The notes beneath the pieces are model-generated. The model had not been told where the DNA came from and did no database searches. It saw only the letters and a list, made by a program, of their open reading frames with translations. From assembly GCF_037975245.1 (NCBI RefSeq), contig NC_092569.1:8552501-8616500 (forward strand): a DNA stretch of 64,000 nucleotides. The letters run 5' to 3'. Position 1 is the first letter of the stretch. Every line of letters starts with the position of its first letter. Both the position numbers and the translations under genes were made by a program. This stretch comes from Apostichopus japonicus (taxonomy: Eukaryota > Echinodermata > Holothuroidea > Aspidochirotida > Stichopodidae). Below are positions 11,266 through 24,200 of the stretch, piece after piece.

Positions 11266-13200
11266 TGATAATTTGATTAATACTACTTAATAGTAGCTTA
11301 TCCTTTAATCCGTTATTTCGAGGTATTTAAACTGGCACAATTATGAACAATTGTCACTTTATGTAGATTTTTACTTTCATTTTCATAAATTCGGGAAACT
11401 ACTATATTTCAACCGAAAATTAAGTTTTTTTGTTTGAGTATACGTCAATCGCTCTTCAAATGTAATGATATTCAATCACTGTAATCTTGTTGAGAGTTGT
11501 TAAATTATACTTATTATTTCGAAACGATGCATTAATAATATTTTGAAATTTACACTCGGAAGGAAAATTAGTTTTGTTGTGTTCAGTTATGCCAAAAAAC
11601 AAACATAAACGTTCCAATCTTTGAAACTCACAATCTTTAACCGTTGATATTGATTCTTACACAATGTTGAGAAGAATATTCACTATTAATTTCTATAAAA
11701 TGAAAGTGTTTGACTTTGATTTAGAGGAGTCAATGAAATATAAATATAATATCAAGGACAAATTTGCCTTAAAATGATAATAAACTGTATTTGTATTTTT
11801 TTCTACTTTAATTTTTTTCACCATGGTAATATTGCATTTAAAATCAAATGTATGAGCCTGAATAATTTTGCTCAAATTATTATCCAGTGTATAGATTAAT
11901 AATTACAACTTTTAAAACCTAAGAAGTTTTAATTGGAAATACAACAAACATCACTTTTACTGCTGGAAAGGGAAAACGTTACTTACATAAATTGGTATAC
12001 TCTACCATGGTGACTGAACCTTTAAAAATTAACTGCAGCTAAATAACACGTCAAGCTAATTGAATTAAATGATGGGAGAGGTAATAAGAAAGTATCGAAA
12101 TATCAAAGTTCTAAAACTCACCACTCGTTGTGAAAAGAGACAGCCTGTTGTCCAAAAGAAAAGAAAAACTTCAAAAACTTTGCACAATTTGCTGATCATC
12201 TTGATAATGGAGAGAATTGGAGTGTTCGGTGACCTGCTCTCTTCTGATGTAAACGTTGATAATGATTTCCTCTAAGGTGAAGCTACATAATACTGAGCCA
12301 CTTAAATTAACCTGTAGCCTACAGTAGAGGAGACTGGCCATACAGCTGGACATAACCAATGTTGCCCATCGTGTTAATTGTCATATTATACTGATAAAAT
12401 ACCCTTCAAAATTATGACTTTGGTGATAAACGTCACTTATCCACATCAGTAGATTTTTCAACACGGATATACATATGATGAAATTATGGCGTTGTCTATT
12501 TATAGGCTTTCATTGACAATGGTTCATGGGGTTACATCAACGTCAGTCGTGGGGGAAATCTTCATAGTATAATTAATATATTAATTAACAGGTAGAATCA
12601 ACATATTTGTAAAAATTGTCTTCTGAAGTATCTTTTAATTTATTTTGTGTAAGTGGAGTACTTAATGTGAACATAATAACACATTGACATATACCAGCTA
12701 TAATACCATCATTTGTTCCTGAAGACTTAAACACAATAAATGTACAAATCAGAGAGTTTTCTGTCTGGCTGTATATTACAAACTATTGAAGAGGGAATCG
12801 TTTTGAATCAATGTATTCTTTATCGTTGTAGTTACCATGACAGTTCTGGGCATATAAATTTAATATCTTGAGCCTTTTCGATATATTATATTTGTCATCT
12901 GAATTTTTATTTTACCCGTTTAACAGACTCCTAACCGCGACGCAAATCTATACAGATACTTTATTTGAAACCTTACCTTTTGTGACTATAAATGATAGAT
13001 CCCTGAGGTGTGTTAAGAAGTATGGAGCGGGATTATACTGGAGATAATCATCTGCTAAACTATATGACTTACACCGTTGCAGACTATGGTTGTATAAACA
13101 GGCTGTATAAACAGGCTTCATTAACTAAGAATCTGCAAGTTTTATAATCAGTTCTAAAGATGGTGCTATGGATGGCGAACGCGTCCGTAATCATCTAAGT
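11266..13200. other. AT-rich stretch with no recognised gene
   Basis: Only short spurious reading frames. No repeat or RNA gene is evident by eye. Confidence 0.3.
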
Positions 13201-13553
13201 TAGGGGTGGGTAACCTACGGCCCTCAGGCCACATGCGGGCGGCCAATGACTTTTTGCGGCCCGTGAGATGTCTCAAGAAAAAGAAAACAAATCAATCTAT
13301 TTTACATCATCACAAAAAACGAGCTATTGCTTAGAATTTATCGGCACTAATGATACTGCCATGTATGCCTATTATCCCCATTTATTATCAACATACTGTT
13401 TTTGTGAATACAGATTTAGTACACACACCTATTGCTTGAAAGTCCTCGAAATCAAATGTTTGAAATTAACAGCAGGTCGTTGGTTAGGTGCGGCCGAGGC
13501 AATTTTCACTCCTTATATCTGGCCCATTAATTCCAAATGGTTGCCCACCCCTG
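13201..13553. mobile_element. hAT-like MITE with AGGGGTGGG ends, 353 bp
   Basis: Left end TAGGGGTGGGTAACC, right end GGTTGCCCACCCCTG: an imperfect terminal inverted repeat of the kind common at hAT ends. Flanks are ATCTAAGT (13193-13200) and CCCTAAGT (13554-13561), a 6/8 match. Subterminal 'cggccctcaggccacatgcg' and 'ggtgcggccg' are GC-rich. Confidence 0.65.
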
Positions 13554-13561
13554 CCCTAAGT

Positions 13562-16085
13562 GAACAAGTGTACCAAAAAAAACCTTCTACAACGCGACAG
13601 AATCCGCATTCAATAAACGAAGTGTTGGTGAAATTAAGGCATTGTGGGGAAATGCTTTCTGGATGGCTTCCAAGTCCGATATGACAATATATAATCAAAA
13701 CAAAAATAATTTATCGCTTGTAAAGTTTAAAAATCTTGTAAGGTTCGTTTAGATCATCTTCGAATTTGAGAAAGTTTACTGGACCTTACAAATGATTGCT
13801 CTTTTTTATTAGTTAAAAACACTTCCATATCGGTCGTAGTTTTACTTGGGTATATGTTCACAGTTACACAGAGCGTGTGTGATAGAATCAGCTGTCGCTT
13901 TTACAAATATCTACTTTTGTAAAAGATCATCATATGACATAACAATTTTTTGAAAGAGAGACAAAAGCTGTGGTGATATAAAGATGGTAGAAAACAAATT
14001 AATATCTCGTTCGCAGCTGTATCAGTTGTCTTTTGTTCCTCTCTTCTGCAGGAGTGTCTTGACAATACCTCTTATTAACCAAGTTTGCTCTTGCACTGAA
14101 AAGTGGAATAAAACGTGTACACGTAACCACATAACATAGAATTTTAACCAATATTGGCCGTCACGTTATTTCGCATATTGGATGATGATACTTCAGTAGC
14201 ACAATCACACTTATCCACGTCGGTAGAAATACACACAGATCAGTCTTTTCGTTCTTTCATTGAGTGAATTTTGAAGATTGGATGTTTAATAGTCTTGCAG
14301 GATGAGAGTTGTAATGTAATTTAATCTACTGATAAAGTGTATTCAGTAATAAGCGCCACAGTTTTAAGTTGTTGGCAATCTTATCTTATACGGATCCGCC
14401 AGTGTTTATGTGAAATTCACATCACGAGAACAAACAGAAAGTCATCATACGTGTTAATATACAGTATCCTATTTCAATGTCAAAATCTTACATATATGTT
14501 GATCGGTAATTCAGGAGAGATGGAACGCACACTTGGTTTTTCGTGTTGGTGGGTCTGGGTTGCGCTTAGATCTAAATGTAAATGGAATAGATCTCTTAAT
14601 TCTGAAAAGCACCAACAATCAAGGGTATGGCCTATAGAAGACACATTCGACAGGTAATATGAATTGATAACGGTAAACGATAAGAGCTAGCGTTAGGGGT
14701 ATGTTTAAGGTAATAGAATAGGGTGTTTAAGGTTATAGGGCTACGGGTTGGGTTAAGTAATGAGGTAAAGGGTTGAAGAGAGAGGGGTAGATTGACGTAG
14801 GTAGAGCTACGTGAGGATTATGTTACACCCAAATCCTGTTCACAATACTGGTCTCCCAATCCATTTAGTTCAAAATTCATATAACGTAGCTTGTATCACT
14901 TACCGGTAACTTACAAACCTGCCACACTTATAACAGTCGGCATCAAATATAAGGGTAGGTATAGAATGTACAGGGGAACTGTTACAGAATAGTAGGGCTA
15001 GTAGATCATTGCAAGAAGGGAGCTTTATCGTTTTGCTTGAACAGCCAAACAGCGGAATATGAACTGTTATACCGACACAACATGGATTATGTTAAGAATA
15101 AAAGTCAGATATAGGGTGGTAAGGATCCCTAATGAAGTTTTATCAGGGTGCATCATAGAGGTTAGATCCAGATTAAGGACGACAGTGCCGTCAAATTCAA
15201 TACAAAACTGGAAATGAGTATCGATTGCTTGCGGCATTGTAAAAGTATGTCCCAGGGTAGGTCCATAATTCCCTATTCTGATATAGAGTTTTGTGCTTTG
15301 AAATCTCTACGAGAGAACAAAACACAATAGAAATTGCTGCACTGCCCTTGACCCGGCACTTCCCCTCATTCGACACCTTGCCTCTAGCAATGAGGCATAT
15401 ACACTTTGGCAATCGTTCAAATATTCATGAGGAAATAATAGAACCAGTTGTGATTCGTTGATTCAATATGAAGAGCAAACCCTTAACGTTAAGATTGAAT
15501 TGCCAATGACAGCTTATAATATCTTCTGTTTAAGCATCCATTCAGCAAATTCAGAAACAACCTGCTAACAAGTGCATTCCAATTATCCTTGCGTTTATCA
15601 GCAAAATTTGCCTCATTTCCAAACAAGAGAATGAAAACTTCACTGGGATGTATTTAAAACCTATATACTTGTACTATAAAAGCTCAGCCTTTTATACCAC
15701 GTTAAGTGTACAAATGGTCGTTATATATGCTAAACAGGAAACAATCCGCCATTTTTGAGTGAGGTGTCATTGACATAATAAAGGTACGAAGAGACAAAAA
15801 CAAGTAAACAAATTTCAGAGACATAAATATTGATAACTCTAAGCCTTGAATAACATGAAATTTCCCGTAATATTCTGTAGTGTTATCGGTGTATCGAATG
15901 GTAAATGTAATAACTTAAAGACGGAAGACTGATAATCACTTCAGACCTTCATATTTCAACATAACATAACTGTGGAGGTTTGGCTGTGTAGAGTAGGCGA
16001 GAGGTAAGTGTGGACGTGTGTGTGAGTTCGCTCGAGAGAGTGTGTGGAGTATGCGAGGGGTAAGTGTGTGTGTGACGCCTTGATG
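13562..16085. other. Stretch with no recognised gene
   Basis: 14686-14840 is G-rich with loose 'ggttaggg'-like words, too irregular to call telomeric. No gene or repeat otherwise supported. Confidence 0.3.
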
Positions 16086-16720
16086 CTAAACACGATATCT
16101 TAAGAAGGGAAGCTTGGAACAATCTCATATTTGGTTAGCATGTGTATCACATTGAGTAGAAGAAGCCTATTGTTTTTGGTGGAGTTCAAAGGTTATTTGG
16201 GGTCACTAGGAGTCAAAACGTGAAAACCTCGTAAACACGATATCTCAAGAAGGGAAGCTTGGACCAATCTAATATTTGGTATATAATTGTGAAACGTTCA
16301 GTGCAAGAAGCCTTTTGTTTGTTTGTGGGGGCAAATGTCATTTGGAGTCACCAAAGGCCAAACTTTGGAAACCTTGTTTTATAATCTAACGTGTCTCACA
16401 CTGACCAACCTATTCAATAACACATGCATTACGCCTCATAAGAATAGGAGGCTGTTGGCAATTGGGAATAAGCTTATGGGCATACGTAGAATCAAATAAA
16501 CTGGCAAACGAAGCTCAGTAGACTTCAGCACGTCGCTAATCTGCCTACTTTCGCTAATACATTTCGTGCAAAAAGGTGTACTATTTGTACCTAAAGCGGT
16601 GTTATTGGAAGTTTGACGTCGTACTTCGCAACTGTCGAGATTCACTGCCAAATAAAAAGTTCAGGCTTCGATGTATTTACGTTACATGTCAAAATAGTTT
16701 CTTATAGTTTGCTGCAATAC
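16086..16720 (+). repeat. Dispersed repeat family R600, copy 1
   Basis: About 600 bp, shared with 22625-23280 (same strand) and about 58490-59065 (opposite strand). It contains two internal units that start AACACGATATCTYAAGAAGG, AAGCTTGGA and ATATTTGGT (near 16093 and 16231), then GCCTCATAAGAATAGGAGG. The family is not recognised and no convincing coding frame is conserved. Confidence 0.75.
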
Positions 16721-17114
16721 CTTCATGGTATGGAGTGTCGGACCCTCTTTAAAGCATGTCTACAGCGCTACAGGCATTGAACTCTAGATCCTTAACACTT
16801 AAGACTAAATACTAGTTAGTTGGACCATTTTGGCCGGTGAAACTCTAATGATGAAACCATACGAGTTGCCGCAAACTATTGGTAACGTTCGAACTATAGG
16901 ACTTGTTTCCGATTCTATTAATGATATATTTTGCTTATGTATTTATTTATTGTTGCTGTTGTTTTTGATGGGGTCTTTGAACTTAGAAATGTTTAACATA
17001 GTGTAACAACTATGAGTAAGCCAATTCTTTTATTCTAAGCTACCAGGTAAGTTTATTGAGGATGTCATATATTGCCTAATAACATTCTGCAGGTCGCCCA
17101 CAACGAGCGACCGT

Positions 17115-17649
17115 CGCTATGACTGGGTCTGCCCGATATTCATAAGATCCGCTATTCATAGGGATCATTGTTCATAAGGTTTTTGATAAAAAGGTTTGCT
17201 AGTCATAATGGTAATAAAGGTTCGTTATTCATAATAAAAATGGATCATAATTCATAAGGTCCGGTATTCATAATGGAAACAAAGGTTCGATATTCATCAT
17301 GGGCAAGACGGTTCGATATCCATAATGGACAAAAAGGTTCGTTATTCATAGCCTAATGGGACAAAGTGTTCGATATTCATAATAGAACAAAGGGTTCGTA
17401 ATCCATAATAGAAAAAAAGGTTCATTATTCATAACAGGAAGAAAGGTCCGATATTCATAGTGGAGCGAAGGGTCCGTTATTCGAACTTTTTTTTCCATTA
17501 TGATTAACGAACCTTATGAACAATGAAACTTTTTGCTCATCATGAATAGCGAACCTTATGAACAATGAACCTTATGGATGATGACCCTTATGAACAATGA
17601 ACCTTATGAATATAGAACCTTATGAATATCGGGCTGTCGCCGCTATGAC
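17115..17649. mobile_element. Foldback (MULE-like) element with 9-bp target duplication
   Basis: The direct repeat CGCTATGAC at 17115-17123 and 17641-17649 flanks a 517-bp element. Its arms start GCCCGATATTCATAAG (17131) and end with CTTATGAATATCGGGC (to 17634). Each arm consists of short tandem units: 'ggttcgatattcataatgga' types on the left, 'aaccttatgaacaatg' types on the right, so most of the element could fold into one hairpin. A 9-bp duplication suits Mutator-like elements; the class is an inference. Confidence 0.7.
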
Positions 17650-17916
17650 AACACCATAAACCAATAAGCGTCAAGGAAACTGTATGAAGTCAATGTTACC
17701 CGTGTAGCGTTGCATTAAACGTGAAAATGTGCAGACATAAAACTACGTCAGCCTACGGTAAAGTACCTAGCAATTCTCCAGTTACTATACATCCCACGCA
17801 GCACGCGATATCGTACGATTTTAAAGACGCGCCTTCCGAGTAGTATGTCCATGGCTGTTAATTTGTGAGCGTCTTCACATCGCTTGATTTATGTTGTTCA
17901 TCTAGCGCTAGGTGTA

Positions 17917-17924
17917 TGACGTCA
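17917..17924. promoter_or_regulatory. CRE-like palindrome upstream of SLC44
   Basis: TGACGTCA, the full cAMP-response-element palindrome, about 200 bp upstream of the SLC44 start codon. The position is plausible for a promoter element, but an 8-mer can occur by chance. Confidence 0.35.
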
Positions 17925-18126
17925 CAGAGCCGTGACAGATTTGCAAATGTTGTTGACCGTAAATAGAATTGCTCATATGCATCGGGAAAGCGTAAACCGG
18001 CGAGATTTGCAGTGCAGGGTTGAGACAATATTTGAGACCTTCGACCGTTACTTGGAAGAATAAATGACTGTTATACGCTTGTTGTAAAAAACAATTATCA
18101 ACAGTAAAGCAAAGGCAGTCATTAAC

Positions 18127-18201
18127 ATGGCGGAGAGTAGTCGCAGCATTGAGGACGAACAAAACATTTATCCCAAGTTGGATGATCTACATCAAATGCA
18201 G
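18127..18201 (+). CDS. SLC44 exon 1: start codon and cytosolic N terminus
   Basis: 25 codons starting [12 protein letters not shown], acidic and soluble; phase 0 donor GTATGC. The reading frame fits exon 2 directly. Confidence 0.75.
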
Positions 18202-21200
18202 GTATGCTACAGGTATTACGTAATAAAAGCTGCTCATGAAAGAAGCAATGAACAATAACTGAAAATAGACCTCGGACAATTTCACCACTTAAAGTAATTA
18301 CGGTGTCCTTCCACACCTACAGTAGGCCTCTCTCAAAATCACCTCGTTCGGTTCCAACGAGTCCAATCTCTCAATGGAGTCGTCAATTCATGACGTTAAT
18401 ATTAAATTCGGGGCACGTCGGTAGTTTCTTGACGAAAATCACTTTGTTGTCAGGGTAATCCTTCCCTGCAATGAGAATAGTAGGTCTCATCTGGATAAAT
18501 CTACATAATTATCTCATTGCGCAGTTTTGTACGAACCCGGTGAATTGTTTTTGCCGTCAAAAGTTGCCTGGAACTTTATAGCCGTAAAATGATATTGACC
18601 GTGGCTAAAGTTGATTACTGAACAAAATGGCTGGACATGTTTGCATCCTAAGGTCAAGCCCACACTCTCTTAATGTGTTGCATGACGAGGTTATGAAGTG
18701 TCCAAGTTAGGTGATATCTTGTGAATGTGCGGCAACAGCAAAGTCACTGATATCATCATGGCAACTGCACTGCGAAAGGTTCTTTTTCCGGAATGTTTAA
18801 GGAATTTCTCCACAGAGGAAAATAATGTTTCTACAAACCTATTAATGAATTTCGAAATACAGAGAACATTGACTGGTCAGAATCAATACAAATGTATCAC
18901 ATTTACGGATAAATAAACAATAAACGGAAAGTAAAATGTAGTAGGAAATTAAATCTTTAAAAGAATATTTGTCATGACGACATCACATACCCACTCAGCC
19001 TACTGGATCAATGGAGGGCTAAGTAAAGCTACGTTACATTCAATCAACTATATCTGTAGTAAGTAACATGATTTTAATTAAAGTTTATAACTAACTGCGT
19101 GGTACAGTTATCTTTTAAGATAAGTGTTGTATTATCTTCCACCGGAATATCCTTTTACCAATATCATAACTAACCACTTCAAGTTTAATACAAACTGTAC
19201 ATCGGTTTGCACCATGTGTTGGAGTATGAATTGTAATACGTTGCTTGCGACATTAGCATGACAAAATATACACAACATTTTAACCGTAATAATGTAATAA
19301 TGAAAGATGACAACAATGTATGCCATTAGCTTCACAAGGCCAACATGTGGATAAATGTTGTTTACATGAGATTATGACTACTATGATAAGCGACGACGAT
19401 ATGGAATGAAATGAATTAGGTCCCTAATTATATTTGCCGAGTAACCATCATTTTTAGAAAATGATTGGGAGTGTGTCTCAGCTTGATCAATGTCATTAAT
19501 GTTTTATTTAATACTTGGTTATGTTGGTAAAACTGCCGGTTAAACTTTAAACACATGCAATCAACTCGCACCGGGTCACCACGTAAGAGGTATCCTTATA
19601 GGGACACCTCATTTTTTCTTTTGATGTATTTTTCCCGCACCCTCATTGAAACTGAAGATCAAGACCTCCGTTTCAAAAAATCAGCCCCATTCCCAACACG
19701 TAAAATTCTTTATATTTACAAAATCTGTTGAAATTTGTAACAAAAATATCCTATTCGTAATTGGCAGAACGAAGATGAAATCATTGTGAGCGAATCTGCT
19801 GGACCTCTAGCAAAGCGAAGTTGCCAGGATGTGGGGTGTTGTTTAATATTCTTTGCTTTCTGGATAGGAATGGTAAGATTTAATTTGTTTTAATCGGTGA
19901 ATCTCCCTTTAGGGTCGTTTCCAACCCCTGCCTCTCCTATACTAAAACACAATAAGGATAATAATGAAATACACATGGAAACAACAAGCAATCATTAAGC
20001 TAACCCAGTTCGCAACCCTAAATTTCTCACAACCAGGAGGTTTCCTTGTGTCGTAACGATAAGTTGCTTGTTATAATATTACATTGATATGCACACATGA
20101 CATTAGCCTAAATACATATTACATTTACCTTCAATACCATGCCTTGTCGTATATATCCTGAATAATAAGTACTTTGACCTATGCTATCGTGTATTGTCTA
20201 TTACGTTTATTACATTATCATATCTTGTCTAAGACTGAATAGGTCTATATATATATCGTTCACCAGTTCATTCATATCAGATCCTATTATCATTGTGTTA
20301 TTCAGGCTTATATATCGTACATAGCTTTGACTAATGGACATCCCGAGCGGTTGCTTCTGGGCTACGATAGTTTCGGGAATATTTGCGGAACGAACAACGA
20401 CTACGTTGAGAATGTGACGCTCTCTGGACAAGACATGACGTCCAAGCCGTGAGTACATAACGTTACTTTTAATTCATGATTAACGTTACATCCAGAGAGT
20501 TGAAAATATTTAGTTTCAAGTTAATTTTCCCATTTTTATTCCACAATAGGTTCGTTTTCTCATTCAGTCCTGTTGCCCCTACCGTCGATTCGAAACCGTC
20601 CAAGATGATTTGCATAGCAAGTTGTCCTAATATAACGCTGGTCACACCTGAGCAATATGCTGATCATGAAATATGTACCTACGATGTACCTGTGGAAGAT
20701 TACAATGTTCTAACCTTGGCAAGCGATTCATGTCCGAAGCCACCAGTACCTGTGAGGTAGGTTTCCGAGGATAAGCCCATGAAAGAATCTTCTCCAATAA
20801 CGGAGACATCGTCGGCAGTCTGACAAACCAGAAACCTGTGCTTCCTAGCTCTAAAATGGATCTCAAAATGCCGCGTTCTGATTTGATAAGAACGTATGTG
20901 CACATAATTTGGAAGCATTAAGTGCTAGCTTTATCCTTTTTTTCCAGGTTTCAAGAGTATACCCAGTGTTTTTTCCGCCACATTGGCATGGGTGGTGTGC
21001 ACATTTAGGCTCAATGTTGGTACCATGTACCGACAGGCATCTCTCAATGGGTTGGGTGCACAGTTAAGCTCGATGTTGGTGCCTTGTACCGACAGGCATC
21101 TCTCATGGGTTGGGTGCACAGTTAAGCTCGATGTTGGTGCCTTGAACCGACAGGCATCTCTCAATGGGTTGGGTGCACAGTTAAGCTCGATGTTGGTGCC

Positions 21201-24200
21201 TTGTACCGACAGGCATCTCTCAAAAGCTCAACGAAAGTTCAAACATGTATATTTTGTGTCTCCCTTCCCAGATTTTTTGGAGACATATTGAATCTTAATT
21301 TGATATGATGTCTCGCATGTGTTGGATGTCAGCTAGTACTATGAGCCGTTCTTACTTCTCATTATAATCATAACATGGAATTTACTGTCTTTAACATTCT
21401 TCAAGTTTCCAGGTTCTAAACCGATGTGTACCTAAGGCACTGCTAGATGTTGCAACTTCATTCATACAAGCAGAATGGATACAGGTAAACTTCATATTCC
21501 ACTGTCATGCGTCGAATGTGTCACATTCTGCGTTAGCGTAGTTGACAGTACAAAAAAGCATGTTATTCCTCAAAATGTAATAATTGGCGCAAAATGTAAT
21601 CTTAACCAAATATGTAATAACTTTCGACGCAAAAAGGAAAAATCCTTTAACGAGTTATGTAAGTTACGCAATCTAATAAACAATTTACAAGAAATGTAAT
21701 AGCGCAAAACGTAATAACTTTTGTTCATGACATACCTGCAAACACTTTTCAGGCAGACGTCATTAGTAACGTGATCATTATAAAAATCCATATCTCCGTT
21801 TGGTCGAACAATAAAACACAGAATTAAGGGTCATATTGCTTTCACAACTTTACACCCGGCAACGATAAGTGCAATCTTGACGGAAACAGTAATCTGACAT
21901 GCACTGTATATTATGAGTACCATGAAATTAGGCGTAAACTTAAACGGCTTAAAATGAGACCATCGCGCACTACTTTGAGTTAGGGACACATATAATTGAA
22001 AATAAATTAAAGCGAATCAACGAAGTTTGTTTGAATGTATGCATTTGATGTCCAAATATGACATTAATGGTTCAGAACAGTGACAAGTTGCGACAAAGAA
22101 TGACACTTTTCCGAAATTCTCATACTATGTACTAATATGAAGGCTAAATTAGTGACCCAAGGGTGGACGTAAATCGCATGAATCTCGATTAATCAACATC
22201 ATTGGATGTACAATCACGTGAACATCCTAACAGTGGATGTGTGCACTTTGCATTGTCGATTTTGAGTTCAGCTTTGAACATTAACACATATCATGTTGTT
22301 TTCTCATAGACTTTCCTTTTAGATATTGAAACTACCTGGCGGGAAATTGTTTATCTATGTTTAATCTCTCTTGGTAAGTATTCCTTGGTTATTCTTGTGT
22401 GACCTTTATAGCTACCCCATGCCCGTACAAGTTTTGTGGAATGGGTGGGGGGGGGGGGGTAGATTTGTTGAAGGTTTGGTCTGCCTGCCTGGGGGAGGTT
22501 CGACGGGAAGGAGAATAACTTTGGGTACTTAAGTGCATGAACATGGCCAATGTTTGCAACTTCATTTTCAAGAAATTTCAATACGTCAGTAGACCTTCAT
22601 TTAATTAATTCTTTCAAATTATGACAACTTTTGGTGAACACGATATCTCTTGAAGAGAAGCTTGTATCAATCTCGTATTCCTGTGAAGTTGTACCACATT
22701 TAGTAAAGGAAACCTATTGTTTTGTTGTGGAGGTCAAGGCTCCTTTGGGGTCACTAGGGGTCAAAAAGTGAAAACCCTGTGAACACAATATCCCAAGAAC
22801 GAAAGCTTGGACCAATCTCATATTTGGTATGCAGTTGTGACACGTTCAGTACAAGAAGCCTATTGTTTGCTGTGGAGGTCAAAGGTCATTTGGAGTCACC
22901 AGAGGCGAAATTGTGGAAACCTGTTGTATAATCTACCGTATCTGCCACCCACCAGCCTATTAGATAACATGTGCGTTACGCCTCATAAGAATAGGAGGCT
23001 GTTGGCAATTGGAAAAAGCTTATGGTCATCCGTAGAATCGATTCAAAACTCACGCGCAAAATTCCGTAGGTTTCAGTGTGTCGCTTCGCTGCATACTTTC
23101 GCTACATACACTGTGTGCAAAAAGATGTAGGCATACTCTTTCTACATACAGGGTGATATTGGAAGTGTTCCATCGCATTTCGCAATTGATAAGATTCAGT
23201 GCCAAATAAAAGCTTCAGGATTCGATGTAGTTACGTTGGTGTAATTGCTAGGCGCCGTTTAAGAAAATTAACTGCCGCCCTGTTACATCAATGACCGATC
23301 TCAACGCGAATTAACTTTGTAAAATGCATAATGTTCGGTAAGTTTGCATGTGCGGAGATGTTCACAAACTTCATGGAGCATTTACAAACATACAGCGAAA
23401 GCATCATTTAAAATATAAAATAACAATTTATTAGAGGTAAAGGTTTATGGAGCATTTACAAACATACAGCGAAAGCATCATTTAAAATATAAAATAGCAA
23501 TTTATTAGAGGTAAAGGTTTGTGCTTACGAAGTACGTAATGTGTTTTAAAGGCATTTATAAATATGTTGTGTTCATATGTTAATTTCTGAAATAATTCAA
23601 GAAATTATTAAAACATCACGACGGCTTGTTTGTTTTTTTGCGCAGGCAACCCCACAGTACAGTATATGCAGGTAGACTACTAACAATAAACATTGTTAAA
23701 AATGGTTCGTGTCAGAATACCAATACACTTAAAGTGGCCAAACATCTCCTAAGTTATATCTTAAGGCATTTCCTACATGCCATCAGTCATAATTCGCAAA
23801 TATACAACACTTTAAGGAGTTTTGAGACAAGTTTGTTGTTAATGTTGCTAGGATTTTTTACAACGATTGTTACTCAACACCAGTTGCAAGTGGAAGATAG
23901 ATGCTCTTTCAACCTTAGATTTTCATTGCTTAAAAGATCGCTTTGATTTAGGCAGTGTAATGGATTAATAGCGATATTTTCCGTTCACCAATCTGCAGCT
24001 AGAAGACAAGGTAAATAATTGGGAAAATGTACGAAGTCGTGCTAATCGACTGAGTAGCGGTTCAAAGTAGCAGTGAGGTACTGTATAGGCCTAGGGCTCG
24101 CGCACACCTAGTTACTGTATAGTAGACGCTAGTACTTTAGAGGAGCCCTAATGTATCTTCGTAGGTATTTCTGCAGATGATTTATTTTTACTGGTTTGAG

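Noticed and set aside
14686-14840. Interstitial telomeric repeat
   Set aside because: The 'ggttaggg'-like words are irregular and mixed with other G-rich sequence.
21755-21767. A 13-nt microexon in SLC44 to repair the phase between exons 5 and 6
   Set aside because: Using the stronger acceptor at 22309 for exon 6 restores phase with no microexon and gives a natural sequence.
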